DNA of 64,000 nt from Dendrolimus kikuchii (GCA_019925095.2 CM034407.1:5045210-5109209), one strand, 5' to 3'; shown: positions 24,601 through 39,600, counted from the stretch's first letter. Made by a program: numbers and translations. Notes: generated by a model from the letters alone, not told the origin.

Positions 24601-27600
24601 TAAGACGCATTTGGCCACAGTACCTAACTATAATATTATTTCAGATGGAACAGAGATATTAGGCGAGCCCAGTTAACTAAAGATATATTATTAACCTACA
24701 AATTTTATAAATAGTCTCAAGTTCCTCTTTCTAACCAGATATTTCAGTTCTCTTAATTAAATCAGGTTTTCATAATTTTGTTTACATTCTTTAATACTTG
24801 ATGACACTGTTTTTCAGCTTTGAGTTTTCGTTTTTACTAAATACTAACTATCTTATTCATAGAGAGTTAGAGTAAGTTCGAACGCTTCTTTAACCACCAT
24901 AAAGAACTGTTCAAACATACTTCACTATCAAATGTGTCATCATCATGGAAACGCGAAGGAAGTTTCGCGGGCAGACGATAGTCTATAATATTATAATATG
25001 CTAAATATGTCGTCTCTCTACATTGAAGTTATTAAAAAAAACACAATTGGAATAGACTATATAAACAATGGAGACACGATGAATTTTTTTAGATTTCTTG
25101 TCTGTTAGTCGGTTTGTCTGTTTGTTCGGGATTTACGTAAAAACTACTAGGCCGATTGCGATTCGATTTTCGCTGATCGTGAGCAAATTCTCAGACTTAA
25201 ATTCTGCGCTACCTTTCATCCCGGAATCGCACGGGAAATTTTCCGGGATCGGTTTAAAGAGGCCAGAATAAAAAAAGCTTTCTTATTTCGATGCGATGTT
25301 TTTACTCATTGATAGCAAATTTTCTGAAATTAAATCTGTGATACTTTTTATCCTGAGGATCCCGCGAATTTTCTCAGGAGCTGGTTAAAGTTGTTAGGAC
25401 GCTTACAAATTCGTTTATTTATTCTTACACGATTTTAGACACGATACATTATTTTTTAAATACAGCAATACTTTGTGTCCTGGAAATCTCACGAAAATTT
25501 TCCCGAGGGTGGTTTCTAGTAGTTAGTATCCATATAAATTAGCTGATTTGAATACAACTTATACTAAAACACAATGAATTTTGTTTTTCAAATACTGCGG
25601 TACTCTGATGGATATGGACCCGGGTATCCTGCGGGATTTTTTCCGGGAATAGTATAAATTATTTATTTGCATAACAATTAGTTGATTCAGATTCAATTGA
25701 TACTGAAACGATGGTTTACGTTCTTTTCGGAATGCTTCGTTAAGTTTATATTCCGGGAATCCCGCGAAAACTTCCCGGGAGTGGTTTAAAGTCGTTATAC
25801 TGCATAAACATTGGCTGGTTCCGATACGATTTCACCAGAACGTTAGATTAAGCTTTTTTCAATGACTGGGGTATATTATATATATGTATAGTATGATCTG
25901 AGTATAGATCACGAGAATTCATATACGTATTAGACATTAAAACAGTATCCAAGAAACATCAATTATTCATTGCTGAATTTTTTTTTTTATCTCGAATTCT
26001 AAATTTCTTGTGTATTGAAACTCTTTAGTAGATATGTCAACAAACTCACATATACATAGAAAATATACTCACATATCCATAGTGTATTATGTCAAATGAA
26101 ATGTTACAATTAGGTTAATATTGTAAAATAGCTTTGTCTGTACATTGAAGCTATTAAAAAAACCAATTGGGATCAAATTGTTTGATTGATGGAAAATGGA
26201 AACAATTAATGTTTATTTTTTCATAAATATATGTTAATTTCTATGAGGTTTTCACTATTATATAGACATTTTTTATTTAAATGCTGAAAAAGCTAATATT
26301 ATGGGAATTCTAGTGTAATTTTTCAGGAAACCGGATTCACTTTTTCATGTTTTTACTCTTACTTTAGTGACGGAAAGTTCCAAAATTTTCCTGGGAATAA
26401 TGCGCCTAGATATAGCATGAAAACTAGTCGTGTTACTCTTATTACAGCATAGTTAAATACTTTATGACATTTTTATACATGACTATATTGGGACTCTTGA
26501 GATTTCCCGGGATTTCCTTCCACTTCCAAACCACTAGATCAACTTTGATGCAATGTTCGCAAATCACAAGACACTGTCTGTAATTATTAGAAATCCTTAG
26601 TGAAACATCTGTAGTTGAATAAGTCTTTAGTAACATTACAAATATCGGGAGTTTATGGATATATCTAGGATTCATGTATTGTCATATTAAATATTTATTC
26701 AATTTTACATATTGATAAAATAACTTTAATCTTTGCTATCTAAGTAATGAAAATGAAGTCGAGGGCAAATACTAGTTACGTCATAAAAATGAAAAAGATT
26801 TTTATAACAGTAATAATATTATTGAAATTTTGATTTAGTATGAAATCATCTCGATTTGACACTAATCACATTTAGAATAGAGTTCATTTTTCTAGAGTGT
26901 ATCTTTGTTTTGGCGAGGTGGTTGTTAACATAATAATGGTGACTTGAATGTACTCATGTATTTGGCGTTGTCGGTGTACTGATGTATTTGGTCAAGACGG
27001 CTGATTCGATCTATTAGACGACAATGGTTGTACCGATACTAATGATCACTTTCGATGTTCTTATCTATTTGATCATCTTGGCCGCTTCTTTCTATAAGAC
27101 GCTGACTGTACACCAGGCATAGATAAACAAAACGAAAAGAAGCATAGAAAGATAGAAGATTTCATCTACGTTCTCTCCCTCTCCAGTTTTTAAAAATAAC
27201 ACATTTTATAATCCAGTCAGAAAAATCTGCAAGTCATTTCATGAGATAGTGATATTTTTATTCCTAAATAAATTATATACTTTTTTAATGTTGATATTTA
27301 GAAAAAAAAATGCCAGATATTTTATTATAATCTGATACAATAAAATGGAAGTACAGTCGTGGTATAAAAATGTTCAACTTGATTCATTTGACGTTCCGCG
27401 AGCACATGTTACCTTTTCAAACTAAGTCACAGAACAGACTGTTCCACAGAAAATTATGTTTAATTGCTCGACAATAAAGTTGAAAATGACTTAGATCAAA
27501 GTTATTTAATTTTCTATCTTGCCTCAGAAGATTGTTTAGACGTGTAAAATCTTTTTATTAGTTTTAATATTTATATTAAGCGTAGTGATTATATCCTCTT

Positions 27601-30600
27601 TGTTTCTTATTGTTAATCTCATTGTCAATTATTATATAAAAAATATTTTATAAATGTAACATTTATTAAAATGTTGGCAGTACTGTTTCTTGTACTAGTG
27701 CAAGCAAAAGTCGACTTTAAGGTGATAAACATTTTCATCCCGCCACTGTACATATACATACATTTCTATTTTTGTCTTTTACAAGTCTTATTTGATCGTC
27801 ATGGTATCTATACTCTGATTTTTAACTACCTGGACTAAAATGACAGCTGGGATCGACCTTTTTTATTCAGAAGTGAGTTGTGCGAGTTAAATCAACAACT
27901 CACCATTGCGAGTTGCTCTAAGCTTGGAACATAAAAAAAATGTCGATAGAAGCTGTCATTTTAGTCCAGGTAATTAAAAATCAGAGTAAACACTATTCTG
28001 GCATACGTCATTTATTCTAATATCATAAAGAGGAAAGATATGTATTTTCGTATGTTTGTAACGATTAAACTCAAAAACCACTGAACCGATTTCAAAAATT
28101 CTTTCACCGTTAGAATGTGACATTATCCCTGAGTAACATAGGCTGTAATTATTACTAGAAAAATTAGAGATCTCTATTAAAACTTCAATTTTATGTGACC
28201 CAAAATGTTTGAAAAAACAATGTCCACCCGTGCGTAGCCGGGACCGGCCGTTAGTTTTTCATATTACCCACACTTGACGGATACTGAAAATATTTGTTAC
28301 CTTCTCGTCAACATTTCTTTGTAGCTCTGTCCTGAGCAACCTTGCAGCGACGCGAGGGGTTTCACGAGGCTTCAGCTCGTCAGAGTCATCTGTGGCTGGT
28401 TCGGTCCAAGCGCGGGCTCGCATTGAAAACTTGTTCTGTCGTTGTTCAAATATTTCAATCTTCGTATTGAAAGAATGGTCATAGATATTTGGATCGCATT
28501 TAGCTAATGTAGCTTCTTGTACTTTGAATTTTGAACTTACATAGACAAAAATATATTGACGTATATTATATAGCGCAGAGGTCGCCAAGACCATACTGGT
28601 TACTACAGTAATTTTCAAGGGCCTAAACAGTTTTTTACATAAATCTCATTAGTATTTTTTAGCAAATCATCTAATGTTAGTGTATTCTGTTGGTATTATG
28701 AATTTCACACCCTAGCCTGTTTTTATACAAGTAACACCATTTGCCCGTGGCGCTGCGATCGCCTCTTTCCCCTTCTCCGCTGTGTGTCATTATGTTAGGA
28801 CGATCTGTATATGCTAAATAAAGTTTTCATAGAATTCTTACGGTTTTACTGGTGCTTTCCCATAATACTATTAAAGTGCAATAGATTCAAATAAATTATT
28901 TCGTTATTTTTTCAATTTTAATTTTATGTGTATTATATCTATCTGTCTGTAAACATTAGTTTAGTTTAAGTAAAGAAAACCGAGTTATTCGAATATTACA
29001 TTAAACTAGACTTAATATATCTATATATTAATACGTGAAACAAAAGCGTTGTACCCCTTTCTTAAAAAAATTGCGCGGACGGAGGAGTATGAAATTTCGC
29101 ACACTTATAGTTTATATAGAGAAGGAGTGCAGGATGCTAATATTTAAAAAAAAATATAGATAAAAAATACATTAAATCAATAAAAAAAAAATTACACACA
29201 CTACCATGTATTTGAAACACACACGCATATATAATCTTGTTTATTGTTAAAGTCAGATGAACAGTGTAGCCTTGGCGAAATCTGTAATTATAGAAGTATA
29301 TAGTCTTTGACAACAGAACCTTAATAATGTTCAAACTTATAATTTAATTTAATTATTGTGTCGAATTTCGACCACGGGCGACCACTAGTAATGAGTTAAT
29401 ATACTTGAAAGTTTAAATTCAAAGTACAAAAGCAATAGTCAGACTACAAGCGATGAATTTCTCCAGAGCTTTCCACTTAAATATTCTGGAAAATTCCTCA
29501 AGCCTAAGGGGGCACTCATAGTCTGGGAAACGGCACATTGTGTCTATATTTAAAAAAAAATTGACGTATCACAATCTAATGACATGAGGTGATCATGATA
29601 GGATATTGTGAACAACCATGCACACAGACACGCATGCCAATAGCGAAATAATCTTAGCTGAATATTTTAAAAATCGTTATAAGCTGTAATAGATGGCAGC
29701 ACTAGGATTGATCTAATTTTAATATTTTGGCAGATTACTTGCTCAACTATGCAACAATTATCTCATGCATAAATAGATCTTATTAAATTTAATTTCATGC
29801 CCATATTTGAGATACTGCAATTGATCCTTATCCTACTTGGATAACAGATGGCGCTTGTGTAACTAAAATGGCGGATTGCAATGTGACACATACGGAGTAG
29901 CTACGAAGCATTTATTCAAAGATATTTCTGTCACGTTTAATTCCAAAAACTTTGATATATTTTTAGATTTAGTTAAATCTATTTTCATATAAATCACCAG
30001 TAAGCACAACTTCACACAAATTATAGTTCATGTCGTCTGTTTTAGTTTACGCAGAAAAAGTATATCGGTTTCCAACATGTAAATAATCTATAATGGACGT
30101 TATTCGTAAGCGCAAAAGGAAGTATTGTTTATTATGCATTCTTATCTCTGTCCCGCTTACGCGATCCGTACACTGTCGCATGTGGTAAAATTGGTCTACC
30201 TGTGCAGATTCATTGGGAGGAAGTATTATTTGTGTTTAACCAAACTTTATGACATCTCATAGGTAGGAACAAGTGGCTACACAACGACTATCTACCGCGA
30301 AGCCTTCTGCAATTTAACTGCAAACCCCACTGGAGGACTGTATCCAGTACAAACTTGTTGTTATTAAAGTGTGTCAATAATGTTTGTTCGAGTGATATCA
30401 TAAACGTGACAGTGACAGAAGTATCTTTCCTCTCACTCACTCGTACACATACAAACCCCCTTGGCTACGACACAAAACCTCTACAACTAATTGGGCACTC
30501 AACATAATAAACGTACTACATCGTGTTCGCTTTTTAATAATGAAAGTATATTATATAGTATCGAATGGTTCCATCCGTGTATTGGACAAATACCTTGAGG

Positions 30601-33600
30601 CGTTTCTTTCGTTTGACGATAGCCGAGCGGGCGGGATATCGCATAGAGAAAAAAAGTCACACATAGAACACATAGTTTCGAGAGATCTTTGAAAAAAAAA
30701 AGTACGCATTCCGCTCTGTGTATCGGTGATGAGGTGGAAACGGCGGTACAAACATTTCTGTACACTTCTTAGAACACCTATAAGTCGTTGTTAAGGTATG
30801 TCTAACATAAACTAGATTGAACATTTTGAAAATATTGTTAATTAAAATTCAATTTGAATAATAACTTTTGGGCAGCTTATCCATAGAGGACTGTGATCTA
30901 GGCTCAGTATTCTACTTACCTATGAGTCCTATGAGAAAACAGATAGAAACAATATAACTAAGTGTCAGTTGTCTGTAATGCTTTAATTTATAATGTTTTA
31001 ATACCTTTTGAATAAAAACATCGAGTTTGAAATTTGTTGGAATCTCCAACAAACAGTTTTTATTTATTTCGTGTGGCATAGTACTGGCCAAACAAATATA
31101 CTAAATGTTTGAATTTAGAACATAGACGTTCTTTTGTTTTTTTTTATCTGCATATTTTTCTTTAATAATTAAAATATTTACAGTCCACAACGAATTAATA
31201 TTTAAAGAAGTGTTTAACAAAATTAAAACGGATTTTTATTAAAAGAAGCGAATTAAGTTCGGTATGAGGAAACGCATGAGGACAAACCGATGCAGACACG
31301 GATTTTTATAGTACTTATATGAAATCAAATGAACTTCCTTTGATTATGTGGAGCTCACTTAGAAAATTTCTAGCTCTAGGTTGTTGATATAAAAAGCACA
31401 TACTGTATTATTACACCAACTTATAGTGTAGCTCACAAGGATCAATTTCTGCGAAGGAATATCAACTGATTGTACTAATGACTAGAGTAATTGATTTTTC
31501 AAAAATGATAACGGTTTTTTTTTTATTGCTGAAGCACAGCGGAGAGGCTGACAGCCCGTCTGTGATGGAAAGTGGTTACCGTCGTCTATGGACATTAGCA
31601 ATACCCAAGGTGCTGCCGGCCTCGAAGGGGAAACTGGAACCTGGCTACAGATGGGGGAATACAATTCAAAGTTATTATGGCGGCATACTCTAGACCAGAG
31701 GTGGTAGCCATCCAGGCGGGCAAATACTTTAACTACCGGGTTATGGGTTGTTTTATCGCAGGAATTAATTAGTGTTCTTTTTCGTTCCTGCACGCTTTAG
31801 TATTCATCAACACCAGCCCTGAGACTCCTTTAACATATCTTATAACTTGGATTTGGTCATCTATGATCCGGTCATTCTCTCTATAGTCATGGTCCTTTAG
31901 GACAACTTGAAAAATTTACATATTTTAGTAACTTGGAATTTCAATGGAAACATTTCGACCTCATCACCGTTATAAGTGAATATCAAATATTAATTAATTA
32001 ATTAAACAGCGATATTTATACCTTACAGGGATAACGAATTACGATGGGCATATGACGTGAGACGATGGTATGAACATGCAGATAGATGGGATCTACTATA
32101 TTATGATATTGTCAATTAAAAACATAAAAAGATTTTTGTCGAGAAATAATGTATGTATGACAAGGTAAATGCAACGATGTGGCTCTTATTCATTTAATCC
32201 TTTTAATACCTTATAAAAAAATAAAGAAATAATAGGAGAGCGGACACTCAAATCAGACAGACTTTTAACGAGCGTACCATGAAGTCATAAGTAGGTACGA
32301 GTAAAATACGTCATATAACGTATTACTATTTGAAAATTAATTTATTTCTATGATGATATTTTAAAAGTTAGACAATAGATGTTATTTTAACGCCTGTTGT
32401 TTTAAATGTATTTTTTTTTATTTACTGTAACACGTGTCCGCATCCCTATTGTATATCTAATGAGTGGTGAGTAAATGTTTTTGGAGGTGTTTAATCAACT
32501 AAATATGGACTCTGGCCAGAAATAAAATGTTATTATTATAATAATAAGCACATTAAAAATCATTATATTTCATTAGAAACTTATTAGAGTGAGATCCCAG
32601 TTACCCCAGACATACGTGATTTTAGGAAAGATGAAATATTTAGGATCGGTAGTTTAACATAAACTTAGAAAGGAATGGATACTCGTTAAGCTGAAAGCGG
32701 GGCCGTTTTACAGGTAACAGGTATCAAAAGTGGAAAAAAACCGTGCTAACTTACGTTAATGTAGCAAGGCTACATATGTCATATATGATATTGTTATAAA
32801 TAAAGATATACAGTTGCCAGACAATTCCTGTGGGCCATAACTTTTGACAGACACTACGTGTTACCTGTAAAACAGCCTCGCTTTCAGCTTAGAGAGTATT
32901 CATTCCCTTCTAAATTTATGTTAAACTACCGATCATAAAAATTTCATCTTTCCTAAAATCACGTAAGTCTCGGGTGACTGGGATCTTGGACTATATCCAT
33001 TTGCACTAGATTGTATTGAAATACTTAATTCAAAGATACTGCAGCAATGGGTTAGTAACCATTGAATATTCAAAAATACAACTCAAAACTTAACACTACC
33101 CTTATTATTTCAGTTTAATGTATAAGCGTGGGGCGGTGTTTACGATAAACAATTAACAAATCTATATTTTGCCACTTGAATACGATTTTGGAGGATTTAT
33201 AAAGCCCTCACAGGCTTCAGTATATTTTAAATTCAATTAGAGGGGTTTAGAGAAGTGGTAAAGTAGTCTCAATTATATTTATCTGTTATGAGCGTTTTTT
33301 CAAATTAAATTTCTCGTCGATTAATTTGACATATGTTCTTGCATCAAAACTAAATAATTAATTTTTTACAAAGTTTGGAAACCCTACTACGGTTCATGTT
33401 AGCACTATGGTTGACAGTGTCTGTTGCATTTAACAATTTGAAATTACTTAAGACGATAGAAAGTTAGCCATGGGCGTTAACTCTAAGACGGAACCACCAC
33501 AAATTTGTTCTCGAGTGTCAGACACGGCTAATCTCTAACTACATAGAATTTGTATTAGAGTAAAAGAGACGATGTAATTCTCTTAGCTTTGGCGCAGCAA

Positions 33601-36600
33601 TTTTGACAGGCAGCTTCGGACAAAAATATTTTAACTTTGTACCCTCAAAAATGTTAAATTAATTCCCAATAAAATATTTAAGCGACATGTTAGTTTTGAG
33701 CGTTCGTTCATGTGTTAGTGAATAAAAAATGAGCTCCATTTGAGTAGTCGTTCGTAAATAAAGTCAAAAGAACTAAGAGAAGGGGTCAAGTGAAGAGAAC
33801 ACACCTGGAACTCGTCCCACGGTATCGCATTGCACTCGTCCGCCTTGAGGTCGTCGGCCGCGAGGCGCAAACAAGACTTCCCGTTGGCACTTTGGTGTAC
33901 GATATGTATGTTGTTCAAACGCCAAGTCGACGTCGAGATCTGTAAATATTTAACTAAAGATGGTTTTAAGTTGAACTATATTAGTGTGACGATAATTTAT
34001 TTCACGACATTCATAATAATATGATATTTTTTTATATTAAATATTCAATTTTAACAAGAGAATAACGTTTTGCATTTCTTCGTAAAATAATATTTTTATG
34101 TATTACAAAAAAAAACCACAAAAAAACTTAAAATGTTATTAATATTTTACAGACATATTATGTATAGAATTAACAAATATTCAAATGATATATACGTCTT
34201 AAATCATTATTGGTTGGGAACGTTCCCAAAACGTTATTATAATTTTATTAATATTTTACACACATATCATGTATAGAATTAACAAATATTCAAATAATAT
34301 ATAAATCTTAAAACAATATTGATTGGGAACGTTCCCAAAATTTATTATAATTTTATTAATATTTTACAGAAATATCATGTATAGAATTTGCAAATATTCA
34401 AGTCTTAAATCACTATTGGTCGGGAACGCTCTCAAAACTTTATTACGCGCGTTTCGTCTAAGAATAGCGATTATATAAATAGTTTTTAATTTTAAACATA
34501 TGTATATTAAAAAAAGCTTTATTTTCTTTTAAAACAAAAAATTAAGACATACCACGTCCCGTCTCCTACAGGAACTGGTGAGAGAATGATCACTCGGCGA
34601 GGAAGACCTTTCTACCACTTCAGCGGCAACTTCTACGCCACTGGAAGCTCGGCCGTGTTCGAACTCTCTGTGAATTAAATGACAATTACTTAGAACTTGC
34701 AATGGATGTATGTAAGTTCGGGTGGAATATTGCAAGTTAAATTTAACCAACTTCCCGGTTTCCGATTGAGCTGTAATTTTGCACGCATGTGTATATCGCG
34801 TGACAATGCAATAATATGGCACCATGGAGCTGATCTGATGATGGAGTCGGAAGGTGGCCATAGGAACTCCTGTACTAAACAAGATAGACCCGTCGTGTTT
34901 GGGCTCGTTTTACTTGTCTTGGCTAACACTCTGCCGCTACATGATATCCATGATCTCAAAAGCTTGTATTTAAAAACCTTTTTAAAAAAGCTTATCATAA
35001 CTGTAAGATGTAATTTAAATTGCATTGCCACCACTAAAATGTTGTCGAAACAGATTTATAATAAATTCCTTAAAAACCAGTCAAACGCTATTCTATTTTT
35101 AAACGTTTATTGATTCTATACACATTCATAAAGCAAGTACTACTTGCTGTCAAGAGAGTAAAGAGCAATAAACTGCCCAAATAGCGTTCCCTTCAGATTA
35201 TTAAACAAAACATGTTAATTTCCTCTTTACGGTTTTAAGATATCGATGTACTGTTGTTAAAGTACGGAAAATTTGTGCGTGTGACGCTTTTGAGTGAGTT
35301 AGCCCGTGTGGTGTATTTTGAGTGAGTTCTGTGTGTGTATGTGGTGTGTTTGAGTGAGTCAGGCCGTGTGGCGTTTTTGTAAGAATGAGTGAGTCATGTG
35401 TGTGTGGAGCGTTTGAATGAGTCAGCCCGTGTTGTGTCTTTGAGCGAATACTATGTATGTATGTGGTGCGTTGAGTGAGTCAGTCAGTGTGGCGTTTTTG
35501 TGGGAATGAGTGAGTCATGTGCGTGCGTGTGGCGCGTTTGAATGAGTCAGCCCATGTGGTGTCTTCTGAGTGAGTACTTCTGTGTATGTGATGCATTTGA
35601 GTGAGTTAGCCCGTGTGGCGTTTTTGCAGGAATGAATGACTCATATGTGTGAGTGTGGCGCGTTTGAATGAGTCAGCCCGTGTGGTGTCTTTTGAGTGAG
35701 TACTCTCTGTGTATGTGATGCATTTGAGTGAGTCAGCCTGTGAGGTGTTTTTGTAGGAATGAGTGAGTCATGTGTGTGAGTGTGGCGCGTTTGTATGAGT
35801 CAGCTCGTGTGGTGTCTTTTGAGTGAGTACTGTCTGTGTATGTGATGCGTTTGAGTGAATCAGCCCATGTGGCGTTTTTGTAGGAATGAGTGAATCTTAT
35901 GTGTGAGTGTGGCGCGTTTGAATGAGTCAGCCCGTGTGGTGTCTTTTGAGTGAGTACTGTCTGTGTATGGGATGGGTTAGAATGAGTCAGCCCGTGTGGC
36001 CTTTTTGCGGAATGAGTGAGTCCTGTGTATGTTTGAATGTGTGTGTGATTGCTCATGTGTTCACGTAAAATATAGGTCTAAATACCTGAATGCCATATCT
36101 GCGTCATCTGGCGATTCGGCGGCCAGTCCGACGACGACATATCTGTCACTGTCAGAGCTGGCCGTCGAGGCTGCGTCGGATCTAGTGTCGTCGCGTGTCA
36201 GTGCGCTGTCTATTGACGTAACTAGGGAAGTGAACCCGCGGCGCATCGATGAGAAACCTGAAATCAAGACTATTAATTACAACTGGAAGTATATTATTAT
36301 TTTTAAAAATTGATGCTGCAACACCATGAAAAATATAACAAAGAATTTTTGGAGCAACAAGAAAAATCTAAACTATTTCTTTATATTATTTCTGTACTTA
36401 ATTTCGCTCGGCGTTAATTTTAAATCTTCGTTCCCTTGAAAAAACACACTTACAATGATAAATAATTTTACGACAATCGCTCCTGTTTATAACAAACAGA
36501 AACATAGACATTGCATGGATTTTGACCCAAATTTCACAGAATTTCCGACTAACTAAAAACTTTGACAATAAAAAAACTGCACTATAAATTATTTCTTAAA

Positions 36601-39600
36601 TTAGTTTTAGCATTTATATATATCTGCTCTTTTCCCGCGCCACCTACATCAACAACAATTTAGGTTGCCTGGAAAAATCGCTTTAAGTGACAAGACCGCC
36701 TAATATATGCGTAGAAAGTTTGTAATTGCATATTTTTGGTGTGCAATAAAGTGTTATCTATCTATCTCTATCTACACTATTTCGACATGCAATCGAGTAC
36801 ATATTTTATAATAGAGTTTTCCCCGCGGCTATGCCGTGTGAAAAAGCCCAAGGTCGTAATCTTTATTACTACTTTACTGTTACTAACCTAAAAACTAAAT
36901 TCTAAACAGCTGCCTAGCAAAACATACAGATGAGACGAGGCTAACCCAATTTGAAGTAATACAATGTATGACATGTTGTTTATAACAACGTAGGTATTTG
37001 TTAGTGAGTTGAAAAACGCGATTGTAGCGCCATCTATTTTGCTAAACCGTCTATTCAAAAGAAATGACTTCACTTATCGGGATAAAACGTATCTTAAGTT
37101 ACGCCCCGGTATATAAGCTAGCTCTATATCGAGTTTTATTTAAATCAGTTCAGTAGTTTTCACGTGATGCTCTAACAGGCTGTCAAAAATTATAAAAATC
37201 GTACTTTCGTAATATGCTGGTCCGAATTATCGCTCCTGATTTTTTTCACATTTTTAAACGCATTGTATAAACTAGAACCATTTACAGATCTATTATAGTA
37301 TAGACTAGCTGATGCCCGCGACTTCGTCCGCGTAATTAAAGTTTTTTTAACTATCCCACGAGAACTTTTTAATTTTCGGGATCAAAAGTATCCTATATGG
37401 TTGACCAGGGATATAAGCTACCACCATACAAAATTTCATTTAAATCGGTCCTGTCCTTTTGGAGATTAGGCCGTACAAATAGACAGAGAAACAAAAAATT
37501 TGAAAAAAATCTAAATTAGTTCTATTTCATTTCTTACATCGGTTCTTCTTACATCTTACATGATAGTTTTTAGCATCTTTTTTTATTGTACAGAAATTCG
37601 ACCTCTACAGTTTTATTATAGACGTAACATAATAATCAACATACCGCCAAAACTAAGGCCTGGACTGGGCGGTGGCATTTCCTCCATCGGTTGCGGCAGC
37701 GCTGAGAACACTTCGACGGATGTCGTCGCTAAGACACCGCTGTCTCTGTCTAGCATAGATGGCGCCATCGTCACCTCAGACCCGGAGTTTACTGCTTCTT
37801 GTTACATGAATAAACAGAATTATTTACATACATTATGAATACAGTTACATCGAAGAAAAATATTGTTACGACCTAGACGCCGACAAACACAAATTCACAC
37901 CTACATACCTGTAGAAACACATTTTATTTACTTTCGGCATTTGGACTTCTTTTGTTAATTTGTGTTTAAAATTTGTGATTAGAAAACAGCCAATTGTAAT
38001 CTTTTATGGCAGTCATAAGCCAGATGTGTCCGATTTAAAGTACAAACTGATTCTACGAAATTCGGTCCACGCGGACGGGCAGATATATTGCATCTGTGCA
38101 GTATAAAGCAATGCCCCGATTGAAGGACGAGGCATTTGAGCGATAACCACGACCGAAGCAAGACTTGTGTACATTCGGTAATCTATTTAGTGACGGACTT
38201 TGCGCGTGTTATTGAATTACGATCTTCTGCATTACGTTTGGACTTGTTGCGTTCGGTTATATTTGTACCTGTGTTATACATATTTGTATAGTTCTAATAA
38301 ACTCTATAATAATTCCAACGGCATTTTAATTCGAGTCCTGCAACTCGTAACAATATTGAGTTAATTACTTAGTAGAAATGTAATTTTTAGAATCCTTTAT
38401 ATTCCTAAGTTCTATATAAAAACCTAATAAAAAAGTCGTGGTAGCGTAATGGCTAGCGCACGCGTCCCGAACTCAAAGGGCGCGGGTTCGACCCTGGCCG
38501 GAACGCATGCACCACTTAGGCAGTTTTCTGATTTAATATGCTTATTGTTACAATTACCACGTGCTAACAACGGTGGAGGAAAACATCGTGATGCAACCTG
38601 CACATCGAGATAGCCGATGTGTCAAACCTGCCAAGCCGCCTTGGACAAGCTTGGCGGGTATACTGTCCGTTTCCTTATAGTGGGAAGCCGGAGCCCAGCA
38701 GTGGGACATTTATGGGCTGTTATTATATATAAAAACCACTAGATTTTCAAATAACATTTTATTATGTAGCTGCGAGTGGTAGTGATAAAATAATACCTTA
38801 CATGGCAGATAGTAATATTCACTTTGACACTTCATGAATTGACTAAAATGATTTGAACTTTACAATTGCATTAGCTCGTGAGATGCATAGCCACTGTGTG
38901 AGCAGGACAGCAGATGCGAGAGCGAGATAGAGCAACTATTAATATGGTGCGCTCCCTTGTTGCGTTAGCCAGTTACTCATTGTCCGCTGCTATGATTGGA
39001 TGTATGCAGCTCCCATAAATACTGACAAATTATGCCAAAGTATTACTACGATACTACTTTAGAAATATTTTTTTTAGTGTAATTAAATTATAAACGTATA
39101 TTTAACACGCTTTCACAGAATTAAAAACCATTAATTTTTCACAATTATTAATTTCCTGAACTCAACGCCATCTAGTCCAAGCATTTTTTACATACATACA
39201 TACATACATAACTTCACGCCAGTTCCCTTGCGGGGTAGGCACGAACAAGCATTTTTTAGTGTGGTATTTATTGTTTACTAGCTGAGCCGGCAAACTTCGT
39301 ACCGCCTCAGAATCATTAAATAAAAAAGCCGAATGATAATTGCAGAATGTTTCAACTTTAGTAAAAAATGTGGTCAAAACTTAACCAGAACGAACATCAA
39401 ACGTTTGACATTCAACACCAAAAAAAAAGAAAAAAAAAACACTTTCAAATTTAATTTGATTTCTGAACGACTTTTAAATTTAATTGATTTCTAAACGACG
39501 GGACGAACATCAAATGTTTGACAGGTAGGAATAGTTTCTAAGTGAATGCGAAATTGTTGTTTTTACTATATTCCAAGCATTTTTTTCATATTTAAACCTT

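Noticed and set aside
30499..30765. 88-aa minus-strand open frame as an extra lipid-transfer exon
   Set aside because: Exons 17 and 18 already join in phase 0 with a continuous conserved sequence, and this frame has no similarity.
35733..36056. 107-aa His/Thr-rich minus-strand protein
   Set aside because: By-product of the 126-bp minisatellite.
37560..37838. 92-aa plus-strand open frame
   Set aside because: Shadow of exon 14 on the minus strand.
38446..38520. Functional tRNA gene
   Set aside because: Boxes A and B are present but the sequence continues into a SINE body; no acceptor-stem pairing was evident.
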